Assembly: GCA_959347315.1 (NCBI GenBank)
Contig: OY365807.1
Span: forward strand, 17,379,611 to 17,443,610
Source of the DNA: Bimastos eiseni
Lineage: Eukaryota; Annelida; Clitellata; Crassiclitellata; Lumbricidae
Length of the DNA stretch: 64,000 nt
Direction of reading: 5' to 3'
Shown here: positions 20,116 to 32,189 of the stretch, in pieces
Position numbering within the stretch: the stretch's first letter is position 1
How the letters are laid out: the number at the start of each line of letters is the position of its first letter
Position numbers and translations under genes: made by a program
The notes under the pieces: model-generated
Databases searched by the model: none
What the model saw: only the letters and a program-made list of their open reading frames with translations
Told to the model about the DNA's origin: nothing

Positions 20116-22729
20116 ATTAGTTGAATCAATTTTTTTATGTCTTATTTGCAGGTACTAGTGACCTGATTCAACTTCATCGGAAATCCTATTGTTTTGCCAC
20201 AAGCAGCACTCAATATCAAACGAGATTACTACGAGATCTGCACGAGATCATGAGATTAGAACTTTTTCACAACAGCAATTAAGTTATGAATATTCTGTTG
20301 AGAACTGCAAGCTCAGCCTTTAACTGGCCATCACAGTCATGGACCACAGTTAACCGATTGTGAGAAGGAAGAATGGGCAGAAACTGTAAAAGGGGCCTAG
20401 CTTTTGTGGTACAATAACAAAGATTACATAATCCAATGAGGCAACCCTGTTGGGTGGTGACATGTCTCCCTCCCAGTGTTTTTGTACTCGAACTTAAAAT
20501 TGTCAATATTTGTTGAAGTTAAGTAAAGCCTGTCAGAGCTCCCTCTTTAACTTCTGAATCTGTGATTGCTGCCGGATGAGTGAGGAGGGGATGTGTCATC
20601 CCAATGTTCAAATGGATCGTCACCACTAGGCATGGGGCTAACTGCAGCGGGACCTAGTGAAAATTTTAATATGTTGATATTAACATATTAATATGTTAAT
20701 ATTAATTTATTCTATTAGTGGGAAAAGTTACCACCTGGATTGATAATCAATTAGCCATTCACATAAAATACTTAATTTAAATAATCAATGTCCTCTTCCC
20801 TTTATGTTGATGTAATTCACAAACTTTTTATATTATTGTGAAGTCGCTTCAATACGTTTTCTTTATTTAGAGAAATTTGAATGTAAGTATGCATACAAAA
20901 GTTTGCATTTGAATGTGAATCAAACAATCAACGGAATTCAGTGGATTTTGGAGAAAGTAGATTTTGAAAAATTAGGAGCTGTGTCTGTTTATACATGACC
21001 ATGGTACACAGCATTTTTAAACTAACACAAATTCGATAATTGTATGAGATATTTGTCTTCATGTTTGATTTGCCCTATTATGATTTAAATAAGCTGTTTC
21101 ATGCAATGGTTCCAGAATCAATTATGTATGTTATTACAACTTCCATCATCGTTTTCCTGTATTAAAATTTGTCCTTTCAACCACTAAACTAAATATTAAG
21201 GAAATTATCATTAACTGCAAATATAAAACTCATGCAAACTGGGTTCTCCACCATCCGTAAATATTTTAACACACTGTGTTAGATTCTTATATTATCATGC
21301 ATTTTTAAATCTGAAAATAATATAAAAACTTGAAATTTTTATCACCTGTGAAAGTCCATAAACATGCTTAACAAGATCAAAAACTTTTACAAATTAGATG
21401 TATAACCTAGGTGGCAATTTGTGAACACTAATGCATAAGAATGCAATAATGTCCACTGAACAAGTTCATTTAAAAACAAATGGAGCTCAAACAGCTCAGA
21501 AAAGTTGTAAACACCATCCCCTATAGCTTTCTGATGGGTACAAATACTGCAGTTGAGTGACCCTTGTATCTTAACATGGAACCTGACCTTATCTGTCAAT
21601 TTTATTTTGACAGAGTGCCTGTGAATAAGCTGGTTTCCATACTCTTTGAGTGATGTGGAAATGTCAAGATTATGCCTATGACAGTGATAAATAATTAAAG
21701 AAGGATATAGGGAGGAAGCTCTGTTTAATTGGGGTTTGTAGCATATCCTTATGTAGCCACTCCCTTTTGGCATTTTGTCCAAGAGAACTGAGGAAGAATA
21801 AATGTGTCTAGTGTCTACAGACAGTATAGTTCTGGATTAAAATGGATTGTTCTGTATGATTCGGTAGCAGAAGGAACTGGTGGAGTTGAAGATCAGCTCA
21901 ATGCTTTCAGAATGAAGAAATTAGTTCAGTCAATGTTTTTTATAATTCCAGCAACATAAATATTTTTAAAAATCTGTTGTTTTGAGAGACAATGTTGTTT
22001 CATTTTTGTGCTTAGTTGTGAAATTAGATATACCGACAATAATTATGGAACACTGCACCAGTCAATAAAAAAAATTGTTTTTTTAATTATGTTTATGGCA
22101 TTTTCCTCTTTCTAGGGACAAATCTTGTGTTGACCTTAGCTTTATCTAAGATATCATGTCATTCTGATCCTGGGTATTCCCCTGTTGTCACTCCCTTACC
22201 TTCTGTCTGTCAATCTTTTTCGACCATGTGTGCATTCTGAAATTACACAACCTGTGAAAAGGAAATAAGTGCCTTCCCCAACCCTCAAACTGACAGCAAC
22301 ATATAGATCCTCATTTACTTTTATGTGTATCAAATCATCTCAGAAACTGGATCTTCTTGGGATTTGAAGGATCTTCCAGCTGAAGCCAAAACATGATAAC
22401 AGCTGTGTTAACCTGTTAACTACTATTGGTCTTGAATCAAAATTTGGGCGACAGGTTGTTTTTATTGAAAAAAATTGTGCTTGTTAAACTCACTATCAAA
22501 CATATGAGATGTGTCTGTTAAACTCTCCCTGTATGCTTTTGATATTCTTCTAGTCATTTCAAACTTATCAGTAAAATGGTCTGTTTTTCCACATTACAAT
22601 GATATACATTTTAAACTAACATAACAATATACTCATGATTTTTTATGATCATTGTCCTCAAATATTCGTTTTCACAAAAAAAACTCCATTCTTGCCTCCT
22701 CTTATTGTTTGTTGCAATACATGATACTC

Positions 22730-23075
22730 CATTTTATCAATGCTTCTGTAGCCTAACTCCATGTTGTTTCACTATGTTATTGATCACACTGCTTGCAAGG
22801 TCTAACCTCATTTTATTTTACATGTTTACAAATTTTAACTCAATATTTTAACCCATGTTCAACTGCATTTTATGTAAGCGATGTTACAGAAGTCTAACTC
22901 CATGTTATTTCGCTGTGTTATTGATTACACCATTTGCAAGGTCTAGCTTCATTTTATTTCACCTGCTTTCAAAGTTTAACTCTGTTTTATTTCACTGTGT
23001 TATCGAAATCTACCTTTGTTTTTACGCCTTGTTTCTGAAGTCTAACTTTGTTATATTTTGCCATGTTTCCTTGAC
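22730..23075 (+). repeat. degenerate tandem repeat, TCTAACTCCATGTTATTTC units
   Basis: Units of about 40-50 bp (TCTAACTCCATGTTATTTC-CTGTGTTATTGAT-...-CAAGGTCTA) recur six or more times, with a higher-order repeat of about 170 bp. Confidence 0.7.
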
Positions 23076-23843
23076 CCCTCATCTGCCTATAGCCCTATAC
23101 CCAATGTAGCTACATGCTTTTTTGACTTTGTTTTCCATTACCATACTCTCAACACATCTCTTTCAACTTGCTTAATCATCACAGCATGGCTTCTCGTTTC
23201 TCTGATCAATCAGATTTCAACTTGGCTTTTCGTATGAATAGCAGTTGCTTAAGGCGACCAGTTGTCTTGAGAATTATGCTAATGAACAGTGACTCGGTGC
23301 TTTTTATCTAGAAATAAATGTACCAGAACGTATCTGTATCGTTGAAAGAAACGACCTAAAAATTAGCTTCCAAAAAAAATTAATTTTATAGGACACAATG
23401 AGCACAATTTAGAAACTTACTTATAAATTTTAAAATGTAAAAACTTATATCAAAATCCAGATTTTTGCACAACTACTAATTTTATTTTTTAGTAAATTAA
23501 AAAAGGTGCGGGAACACCGTTATGCATGTTCCACCAGAAAAAAGCACTGCTAATGGCACCATAGAAATTATTGGGTTGAATAATGTTAGATTTGACTAGT
23601 ATTCATATACAGACTCAAGGAAGCCGACTTGACCCAGATGACCAAAGATCCAAAACAGTAGCATTCTAGTTGTTTGAGTACCATTGCTTACTGATGAACT
23701 GTTTGTTCTCATTGAACTTTAATTAGCATCAGTTAGGTTGGCACAGAGTCTGGTTAATTTTTGCAATTACAATGGGTAGAGAGGAATTATTCAAGAAAGA
23801 AAAAAAGTTTACTATTGAAAATAAGACCTTTTGCATTTGTCCG

Positions 23844-23849
23844 TTTATT
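23844..23849 (-). terminator. MTHFSD-like polyadenylation signal
   Basis: AATAAA on the minus strand, 22 bases beyond the stop codon; it supports 23872-24164 as a real terminal exon. Confidence 0.5.
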
Positions 23850-23871
23850 CACTCACTTGTTACATCCGTTC

Positions 23872-24164
23872 TTACTTCCATTCTTCCTTTGTTCTATACT
23901 TCTGCATTCCACCAGGTTGCCTGGCCATTCCTTCTAGTGACTGACCTTTAACAAACATCCCTTTTAGAGCAGAGGGTGCAGACTTGGCCTCTCCCAGCAG
24001 CAGAAGTTTTTGGCTAGAGACCTTCAACCGAGGCAGCAGTTTAAGGACTCGTGTTTCTGGCAAGTTGCCAGTGAAAATACAGCCTTTCGTAGCATTAATG
24101 TCATGTATTTGAACGTCATTACCAGATTGTATTTTCTTAGACTTCATTTTGTGTTCGTTGTGAG
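23872..24164 (-). CDS. MTHFSD: MTHFSD-like last exon, RRM-like
   Basis: The acceptor CTGTAATAG has a poor pyrimidine tract, but its phase matches the donor at 24602. [13 protein letters not shown] looks like the first strand and helix start of an RRM; the remainder ([20 protein letters not shown]) is too diverged to call confidently, and a clear RNP1 is not visible. TAA at 23874-23872. Confidence 0.5.
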
Positions 24165-27100
24165 CTATTACAGTTGTTTCATGATTAATGCTTTAACCAT
24201 GAAGTGCTTTGGTTTCCCAGTCGTTTCTAGTACATTCTCATCATTAAAGTGTTAAAATTTTCTTTAAAATTCACTATGTCATGTCTGCAGTAAACAGTGT
24301 CTCTTGCCTTCAAGATTTTCAAGTGTTGTCGTTGTAATTCTCAATTCCATCTTCTCCGTTCTTCTGGTTCTTGTACAATGTACATAACTACATTTTCTCT
24401 GCATTCTTTTCTTTCACCGTAATCAACTCCAATTGCTACTTTTGATCTGTTGTGCTCTTCACAGCCCATCCGGCTTCTACTCTGCTTCTAGATTTTCTAT
24501 GTGTCTGTAGGGTCATTGCATCTGTACGTGTTGAACTGTTTTCATCCTTTTTCAAATTCTCTTCGGTTGCAGCAGCTGAGTCGACTTTGCACTGCACTGT
24601 ACCTGTACTGCTATTGGCTAGATGGACATCCCTTCCCATCCTCTGCTCTTTAAGAAAGATATGCTTCAGAACAGGGATCTGAGCCAGTTTGTCTGCAGTC
24701 AAGAGATTCCAGAGGAGCCCGACTGGACGTGGAGGTCGACCCTTGCACTCGATGACCTGCGTAGGAGTGGCGATGTAGTCAACCGGAAGGTCATGCGGGC
24801 CAAAGAGATGTTCTGGGAGGTCGAACACTTGGCAGTCGTGAACAACGGCCACCACAGGAACTTCGCGGTCGACTGAATATGTCGACACCATCATTGCATA
24901 TTCCATGTCAGAGTAGCCTTCACCTTTACCAATTCTCCAACCTAGAAGAAGTTACATTCATAATGCTAACTGTGTCTTACATATAAAAAGATGCAACATC
25001 TTTTTCAGTGGTTGGTCTGCCCACATGGAATAGCCTTCCTTCAGATTTGCACACTCTGAAGCTATGCATACTTTATCGCCGAAGGTTGGGCTCGGAGTGC
25101 CTCTCAGTAGGTGTCTAGGAGAGGCTATATTATAAATTCTCTGAATAATGTATAGTGCATTAATAAAATGACCATCATATAGTGATAAGGCAGAGGTTGA
25201 TGGTAGTAATAAATAACACATTCACAACAATTTGCCTAGCTTTTTTGAAATTCACATGTACTAACGATTCATGATTGTCTTAGTATCTCACCATAGCCCG
25301 ACACCATCAAATCCAGACATTCCATTTAACGGTTTTAAGCTTCTGAATTCATTTATAGTACCATATCCTAAGCCTTGGCTCGGTTATGGCAATACATAAA
25401 CTCATGACATGTATTTATATTAGTATTTTTTTATTACTAGCCATGGTAGCTATGATCTATAGCCATGGAATTATAAAAATTCAGAAATTAAAAGAAATAC
25501 ATGACAATCATGGAACAACTAATCAATCCCAATATTTTATTATCATAACCGTTACCTTTGTTAAGGCCCATGGTACATACAATCCTTCGGGACTGAAACT
25601 ACGGTAACTACTGTAACTAAAAGTGAGAGAAACAGTCACTATTTGTCAACTTTACTTCCAGATACACTGCAATTATGTTACTATTTCTATTTTATCATCA
25701 TCGTCGTCGTTATCATCATCATCATCATCATCGATGTTAACTGTGAATGCTAACCATTTGGAGACACAGCAACACAACCAACGACAATGAGATCAATGCT
25801 GACTTTCTCATTCAGGTCAACTGGAATGCTGTGGTCACGAATTCCCTGAATAACAGAAACCAGTCACACTCTTCATTGCTTTCATCTCTTTCTTACACCA
25901 AAGTGTAACAGATGAATTTCAAAACTTTTAGTTTTAATACCAAAGACCATTCGTAACACAATGTAATACGTAACTATAACTAAACATTTATAAAGAACCT
26001 TTCAAGTAATGGTATAGGACCCTATGAAAGGTGCTATATAAATGTCAAGTTATTGATAACTTCTATTTGAATAACAGTGATGTTATCCATTTGCTAAAAT
26101 GAATCATGATGCTTCTAATAAAAATAAGACTTATAAAGTACAAGTTACAAAAACTAGTTACACCAGAAATATGCTAACAATAAGAGCTGATACTATGACA
26201 AAATGTAGAAATAAATTTTTTTTATTTATTGTAATTGAGAGTTGACATTGTTCTTGTTTACTAGTTAAACATGATGCCGTTAGATCCGGACCATAGACAC
26301 CAGTAAAATGCTAAATAATTTAGCATAAAGCTAATAAACTGGTAACCTGCATTGAGGCACAAGTCCTGAGCGATGACATTCCAGTGCTTGGAACTATTCG
26401 GTTCAGAAGACCAGAACGTAGCCGCGGAGTTGGGACTAGCAAAGTCTTCCCTGCCTAAATGTATATAAGCAATAATAAGCCTTCCCTTTCAGGTAGTACC
26501 TAGCACTACCAATGGTGAAGTCTAGTATACAAACTAAATGTATTACATGTATACATGTATCCCTGGTATACATGGGCAAGATTAGTTCAATTGTTAATCA
26601 GTTAGAATTAGCTACTGAAATTTTCTAATCAATCAGAATTTGAATTAGCAAAATGTTGTAATTAGAATAAGCAGTAGCTAATCAATTAGCAATTGAATGT
26701 TCGTCAGCTTTTAGCTCATGACCGGCAAAGTTTGACGATGGGTAACCTGGCTTTCGATTAGTGTTGACGATTTACTGAATCTTTTACACTTTCTACTATA
26801 AATAGTACTCATGGAGTGCCTCTAAAATGCTGGGGATAACTGTACATGTTCTTAGTCGTTAATTGCCACCAAATAGTTCGAGCAGAAACAATAATAACAA
26901 ATTTGTTCTCACCTCTAGTGTTCTGAATCGGATCTGTTCCAGTGGTTTATCTGGATCAATTTTAACATTTCGTGCCCTTTGGAAGACATCTAGAGCTGCA
27001 CACTTGTCTCCAGCTTCATGAGAGCCCTTCAAACCACAAGCCAAAAACCAATCAGTATTAAGTGGCTTTGTAAAACTTCTATACAAGTTTTGCATCAGAT

Positions 27101-27641
27101 AAAAAGAAATATATAAGAACAAATAGCACAAAATAATTATTTGCTAAAACTTTTGTGAATTCATCTGATTTAGGGCATTTGTAACAAGAAGTGAGCATCT
27201 ACCAGTAATAATTATCTGTGCAATGATAAAATAAATTGTCCAGCTGCAAAGCAGCAAAAATTATTTTGCTCAAGTTTAAACTGCCCTCAATATTTAACAA
27301 TTTCAGAGATTGTAGTCAGAATTTTGATGCATTCACAGTGAAAAATGTTTAATTAAATTGCCACATCGCTTGGCTCTTCTGTAGAAGGTTAGTTGACGGA
27401 AACACAAACAGCCTCTAATAAGCAAGTCTGTTTGAACATAAGCAAAGTAGTGTACTACTGGACTGTCAATGTAAATCTCCACAAATATTGATAGAGCGAC
27501 CAGCTTATTCATTGGTATTCATTCAACAAGTGTTGACAATACCCAGACTTCAAGAAAATCAACGAGGTCAAGTCGGAAAGAACCAACATGATGCTATGCT
27601 TACCAGTGGTCTCTTGTTAAGATACTATTGCAAACTCCTAT

Positions 27642-27684
<43 letters not shown>

Positions 27685-28387
27685 ATACTTGATATAGCGC
27701 CCCTTCAAGATATCTACTCAGAAGAGCTCCCGGCCTAATCCTCGGCCGAAAAGGACAGTTTTAAGAGAGGCATAGCATATTGTAACATAACATGTGTTGC
27801 AGTTAGTCAGAAAACATCTAACCCCAATGAGCAAGCAAATACTTACAACACTTTAGTCTATACATGAACATTTGACTGAGACAATGTAGGTAATTAAACT
27901 GCAAACCTTAAAGTTTGGGATGCGTCCATGGGGAGGAAGTGGGAACAATGCCAAACGATTTCTGGCTAGATGATCCCATACACGCGTTCGTATGTCAGTC
28001 TTCGTATCGTCTATATAAAATGTAATCTGATCACAAGCCTTATTAAACACTATTTTATGCCATACAGAAACTCATGAAACTGACCAATCCGTTCTGAAGA
28101 TCAACTATGTCCAATGGTAATTGATAGAGGCTTATGAAGTTATGAGATGGTTCTCAAGTGGAGAATAAACCACTAAAATACAGGTAAATAGATATCGCAT
28201 AAATTTCTTAACATCGTCCGTGAAAACTACATTTCATATATGCCTCGGCTTCATGTTAAATATTACTAAGTGACTTTGCACGCATTAAGAACATTTGTGG
28301 TACAATAATAATAACAACAAATGACAAAGCTAAGTAGAAAAGTTTTTACGCACTCATAAGAACAGAAATCTTGTTCGATTCTCCCAT
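23872..28387 (-). CDS. MTHFSD: MTHFSD-like protein (5-formyl-THF cyclo-ligase domain, RRM-like tail)
   Basis: Relative of methenyltetrahydrofolate synthetase; in vertebrates MTHFSD joins this fold to a C-terminal RNA-recognition motif and its biochemical role is poorly known. Exons on the minus strand: 28387-28354 (tentative start), 28010-27907, 27026-26913, 26454-26347, 25845-25755, 24941-24603 (or to a stop at 24436), 24164-23872. The full splice path is in phase and gives 360 residues, near the length I recall for vertebrate MTHFSD. Landmarks are [43 protein letters not shown], and [18 protein letters not shown], the last equivalent to the GxGxGYYD nucleotide/folate site of cyclo-ligases. 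The tail has [13 protein letters not shown], like the RNP2 strand of an RRM. Strong for the core, weaker for both ends. Confidence 0.92.
24436..24941 (-). CDS. MTHFSD: MTHFSD-like exon 6 with folate-site motif; two possible 3' ends
   Basis: Acceptor TTCTTCTAG. It begins [18 protein letters not shown] and continues through [25 protein letters not shown] and PVLKHI, the end of the enzymatic fold. A donor at 24602 (ACAG|GTACAG, phase 1) joins in frame to the last exon. Unspliced, the frame runs another 55 codons to TAG at 24438-24436, giving a 318-residue form without the RRM-like tail. Confidence 0.9.
25005..25145 (+). mobile_element. LINE 3' end in MTHFSD-like intron
   Basis: [19 protein letters not shown] is the RT tail motif, followed by AGGAGAGGCTATATTATAAA. 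Truncated and opposite in strand to the host gene. Confidence 0.75.
25693..25733. repeat. (ATC)n microsatellite
   Basis: About 13 units of ATC with two GTC interruptions, in an intron just downstream of exon 5. Confidence 0.95.
25755..25845 (-). CDS. MTHFSD: MTHFSD-like exon 5
   Basis: Between TTATTCAG and AATG|GTTAGC, phase 0 in and 1 out. It encodes [15 protein letters not shown] and [14 protein letters not shown], the core beta strand of the cyclo-ligase fold. Confidence 0.93.
26347..26454 (-). CDS. MTHFSD: MTHFSD-like exon 4
   Basis: Thirty-six codons between ATTTAG and [27 protein letters not shown] is a highly conserved strand-loop of this family. Confidence 0.93.
26586..26697. repeat. 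AT-rich inverted repeat in MTHFSD-like intron
   Basis: Left arm TTCAATTGTTAATCAG...TTAGCTACTG (26586-26617) and right arm CAGTAGCTAATCAATTAGCA...(26672-26697) are imperfect reverse complements around a 54-base centre. Perhaps a foldback-type element. Confidence 0.6.
26913..27026 (-). CDS. MTHFSD: MTHFSD-like exon 3
   Basis: Thirty-eight codons, phase 0. It begins [12 protein letters not shown] and contains [15 protein letters not shown]. The acceptor (GGTTTGAAG) is modest but completes the conserved PNFKG junction. Confidence 0.88.
27643..27775 (-). mobile_element. heavily truncated LINE 3' tail with (TGAT)n
   Basis: The plus strand shows (CAAT)n at 27643-27682 followed by TATAGCGCCCCTTCAAGATA and CTCCCGGCCTAATCCTCGGC, the same tail as the longer copy at 45033-45705. 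Confidence 0.8.
27907..28010 (-). CDS. MTHFSD: MTHFSD-like exon 2, N-terminal helix
   Basis: The acceptor is TTTTATATAG and the donor AAG|GTTTGC, phase 1 in and 0 out. It encodes [17 protein letters not shown] then [13 protein letters not shown]; the PNFKG join with the next exon is characteristic. Confidence 0.9.
28354..28387 (-). CDS. MTHFSD: MTHFSD-like exon 1 (tentative)
   Basis: ATG followed by [10 protein letters not shown] and a donor ATGA|GTGCGT, phase 1. The donor is not ideal, but phase and position fit exon 2, and the next in-frame codon would be a stop three codons later. An alternative first exon farther upstream is possible. Confidence 0.4.
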
Positions 28388-29951
28388 GCTAGCAATCTCA
28401 CCACACTGCTATTCGGACATTCTAAAGAAAACACAGTTGTATTGTGTTTTCTTACTCTGAAGACTTTGTTGCAAAAGATTTTAATAAATGTCAGTAATCG
28501 TAATCATACCTCATCCTTCAATGCTAACTTTTTAGTATCATCGTCACAACCACAACTCCACTAGACATCTCTAAACTGGACAGACCCTCTGATGTGTGAA
28601 TTCACTGACCAGTGCCTGCACTTAACCTTGAAAAGTGCTATGGAAATAGGGAGTCTGTAATGATCACAATTACTATACTGTTTAGCAGCATTTTGTTAAA
28701 TCAATGCCAAGTCGCCTCTGTTCACATGCTACCAATGGAAGCTCTTTTAAAGTCATTTGTGAGATTTAAATCACAGGCTAGCATGGTCCACAGATTCTTT
28801 AAACTAATGGTGTGGTGCCCATTCAAACCGGTAGGGGTGGCGAAGGATCTCACCTCATGACTTCATTGAAAATGGGCAAGGTAGAGGCCATTGTTATTGA
28901 GCATACATCATTTACCCCACTGAACATCGGATCTTCAACGCCTTTGAATTACCCTTTAGCAACCATTCTCATTCGACGCAGCGCTAGCGAATAAGCTGGT
29001 GTGCTGTCCTTGGCTTCCGAATGGTGCTTTAGAAGTTTGGAGATCATAATTACGTCGCTTTAGTGGCGGCGCTGCATGGAAGCAAAATACGCAATTGCGT
29101 ACCAAAAGAAAGATAAAAGATCAATTTTTAATTGTCTGGAGTGGGGCAAATGTCGGGTGGCAAATGTCCGGGGGTCAAATATCCGTTTCAATGCCAGCGC
29201 CAACACTACATCGCTTACATGAACTACAGTAAATTTAAGGTAATATCAGAAAGGAAAATTCGGAATACGACTTTTAAAATCTAAATTGTTATTTTATTTT
29301 GCATTTGGATTACACGTTGGATTACATCTGAATTACACGTTGATGTTTTTCCACCGATAATGCTATTTAATACATAATAATTATGGAAGCGGGATTGATG
29401 AAAAGAAATATATCTAAGTTTTTAATTGCCGACGCTAAAACCCAACATTACCTGAACCATAAGTTCCCAAAATAAAAAAAATTTAAATTATACGATTAGT
29501 GTCTTACTGTAGATGGTTATGTTATTTACAAGCGTGAAGCTTATGCGGCCAAAAGTTCGGCCTAAAACACACTTAAAAATAACGTCTGCGGCCGAAAGTT
29601 CTTCGAATATCTCTAAAACCGACACTAACCCTAACCCTAAACGACAATCACGTCAAGCCTGACCCTAATCGACCCTCACTATGCAATTTACAAATTTTAG
29701 GTGTTTTTAACAGTGCGCATGGGCCAATGGTTGCGCACGCGCTGAGTCTTCACGCGCGAAATTTTGTCTGGATTCGGCCGTAGAAGTAGAATTTTCGTTT
29801 ATTTTTTTAGCCAAAATGTTCGGTCGCAGAAGATTTATCATATTTACAAACACTAACATTATATACTCCAACTTCCTGTTTTGAAAACATACCATGCCCT
29901 GGAAATTCTGGAAACACAGATAAACGCGAATGAAGCAATACACGTTGGAAG
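28388..29951. other. upstream region of MTHFSD-like gene, no gene seen
   Basis: Probable promoter of the minus-strand gene lies near 28.39-28.6 kb but no core element is clear. Open frames at 28612-28994 have no recognisable motif. Farther along, sequences such as GGCCAAAAGTTCGG and GGCCGAAAGTTC recur (29540-29600), hinting at an eroded repeat. Confidence 0.5.
29625..29641. repeat. short telomere-like CCCTAA run
   Basis: CTAACCCTAACCCTAAA, about three telomeric units, 310 bases from the tRNA gene. Too short to claim an interstitial telomere. Confidence 0.6.
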
Positions 29952-30023
29952 TCCCTGGTAGTCTAGTGGTTAGGATTCGGCGCTCTCACCGCCGCGGCCG
30001 GGGTTCGATTCCCCGTCAGGGAG
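29952..30023 (+). tRNA. tRNA-Glu (anticodon CTC)
   Basis: A 72-base cloverleaf without intron. The acceptor stem TCCCTGG pairs with TCAGGGA, discriminator G. The D arm holds the A box TAGTCTAGTGG; the anticodon stem CGGCG/CGCCG encloses loop CTCTCAC with anticodon CTC at 29985-29987; the T arm CGGGG-TTCGATT-CCCCG carries the B box. All stems pair, so it is a functional-looking nuclear gene read by RNA polymerase III. Confidence 0.97.
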
Positions 30024-30024
30024 G

Positions 30025-30029
30025 TTTTT
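30025..30029 (+). terminator. RNA polymerase III terminator of tRNA-Glu
   Basis: TTTTT starting two bases after the discriminator base. Confidence 0.85.
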
Positions 30030-30479
30030 ATCACTGAATCTTACAATCACTATGCAGTGTTTTCTAATTCTAATATACCTATTCAAAACCATTTTTTGAT
30101 AAGTAGCCGGTCTTCTGCCAGCGTGCAGTCTCAGAAACCCAGTGTCGGCCAAATTCCTTCGTCTTTCTTATCACGTGCATAGGCCTATATCATGGCTGTT
30201 TTCTTCTATACAGACCTTTAAACATTTTCTTCGTTTGTATGTTATTCTTTTATGTTCTGTCCAGCTGATTTTCTCCATTCTTCCCCATGTCCACATTTCA
30301 CAACTGTCCAGTCTTCTTAATGTTGCGTGTCACTGTTAGTAGGCCTAGGCCTATATATAGTAGGCCCACACGCTCGTCGTTAGCCTAAAGTGTTTCCCAT
30401 CATCGTATCGTAATCTCCGAATTTCTAAAGCCCCACTTTAAAGCTAAGCGCAGGGCACCAGCTTATTCATGAGCGCATA
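30030..30479. other. intergenic, rich in AGGCCT palindromes
   Basis: No gene seen. Contains the TAGGCCTA-type words at 30178-30190 and 30340-30365. Confidence 0.6.
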
Positions 30480-30487
30480 ATAATTAG

Positions 30488-31507
<1,020 letters not shown>

Positions 31508-31897
31508 ATAATTAGTTTTAAAAAACTTAGTAACCATCTAGAAGCCAGATTCCTTACATCTACGGTAAGCCAGCAAAACCACCTCCATCCAGTTATAAAT
31601 AATTCAGACGGAAGGCACAGACTGTGTACGCCGCTGTTACCATACGCTCGTCGAGTCGTCGTTAAACTGCGAGGTGGAGTTACCCCTTTAAAGTATTAAA
31701 CATCCGCACTGTTCGCCTTCTGATCGAAAGCAGATGAGACAACGTACCGCTCATCGATGTGCAACGTCTGTTCTTTATCAGATTCATTTTGAGTAGACCT
31801 ACGACAGTTAGCCTACTGACCATCAGCACCAGATAATAGCCCATGTATGTAGGCCTATGTGAAGTGCTATCTCAACATGTAATGAGGAAATGACAAT

Positions 31898-31989
31898 ATC
31901 TTGACGGTTAATGCTCCATCATCCTGCAGAAACAAGTTTACATATTATATAAACTTGTTTCTGGAGGCTGGAGCATTAACCGTCAAGAT
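31898..31989. repeat. 92-bp foldback resembling a microRNA precursor
   Basis: Left arm ATCTTGACGGTTAATGCTCC(A) and AGAAACAAGTTTA pair with the right arm, leaving one asymmetric internal loop (9 against 6 bases) and a 9-base terminal loop CATATTATA. Shape and length are like an animal pre-miRNA, on either strand. A tiny foldback transposon is the alternative. Confidence 0.85.
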
Positions 31990-32189
31990 GTCTGTCTGAA
32001 GGCAAAGAGAGAACGGCCAGACTGTATAATATTTGATAAGTTATACAGTGGTGGCTCTAGGATTTTTCATCAGGGTGGGGGGCCAAAAGGGCCGGGGATC
32101 CGACAGGGGGCCCATTGGATACCCAATTTTTTTCGACACTGAGAATCGTAATTTAATAGCACATGTATGGAACGCCTAATAGAGCTGCC

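Larger units (their letters stand above)
18574..23843. other. intergenic region between robo and MTHFSD-like gene
   Basis: No convincing gene. The two flanking genes are tail to tail. Contents noted: LINE 3' ends at 18880-19155 and 19950-20110, a SINE head at 19640-19740, an AT palindrome near 20665-20705, and a degenerate tandem repeat at 22730-23075. Open frames here are short and without recognisable motifs. Confidence 0.65.

Noticed and set aside
20640..20710. TTAATATGTTAATATTAA palindromes as an origin or regulatory element
   Set aside because: Simple AT-rich self-complementarity without any further structure.
28612..28994. Two overlapping open frames upstream of the MTHFSD-like gene
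   Set aside because: No splice context, no recognisable motif, and length within chance for this composition.
29625..29641. Interstitial telomere
   Set aside because: Only about three CCCTAA units; too short for anything but chance or a very old trace.
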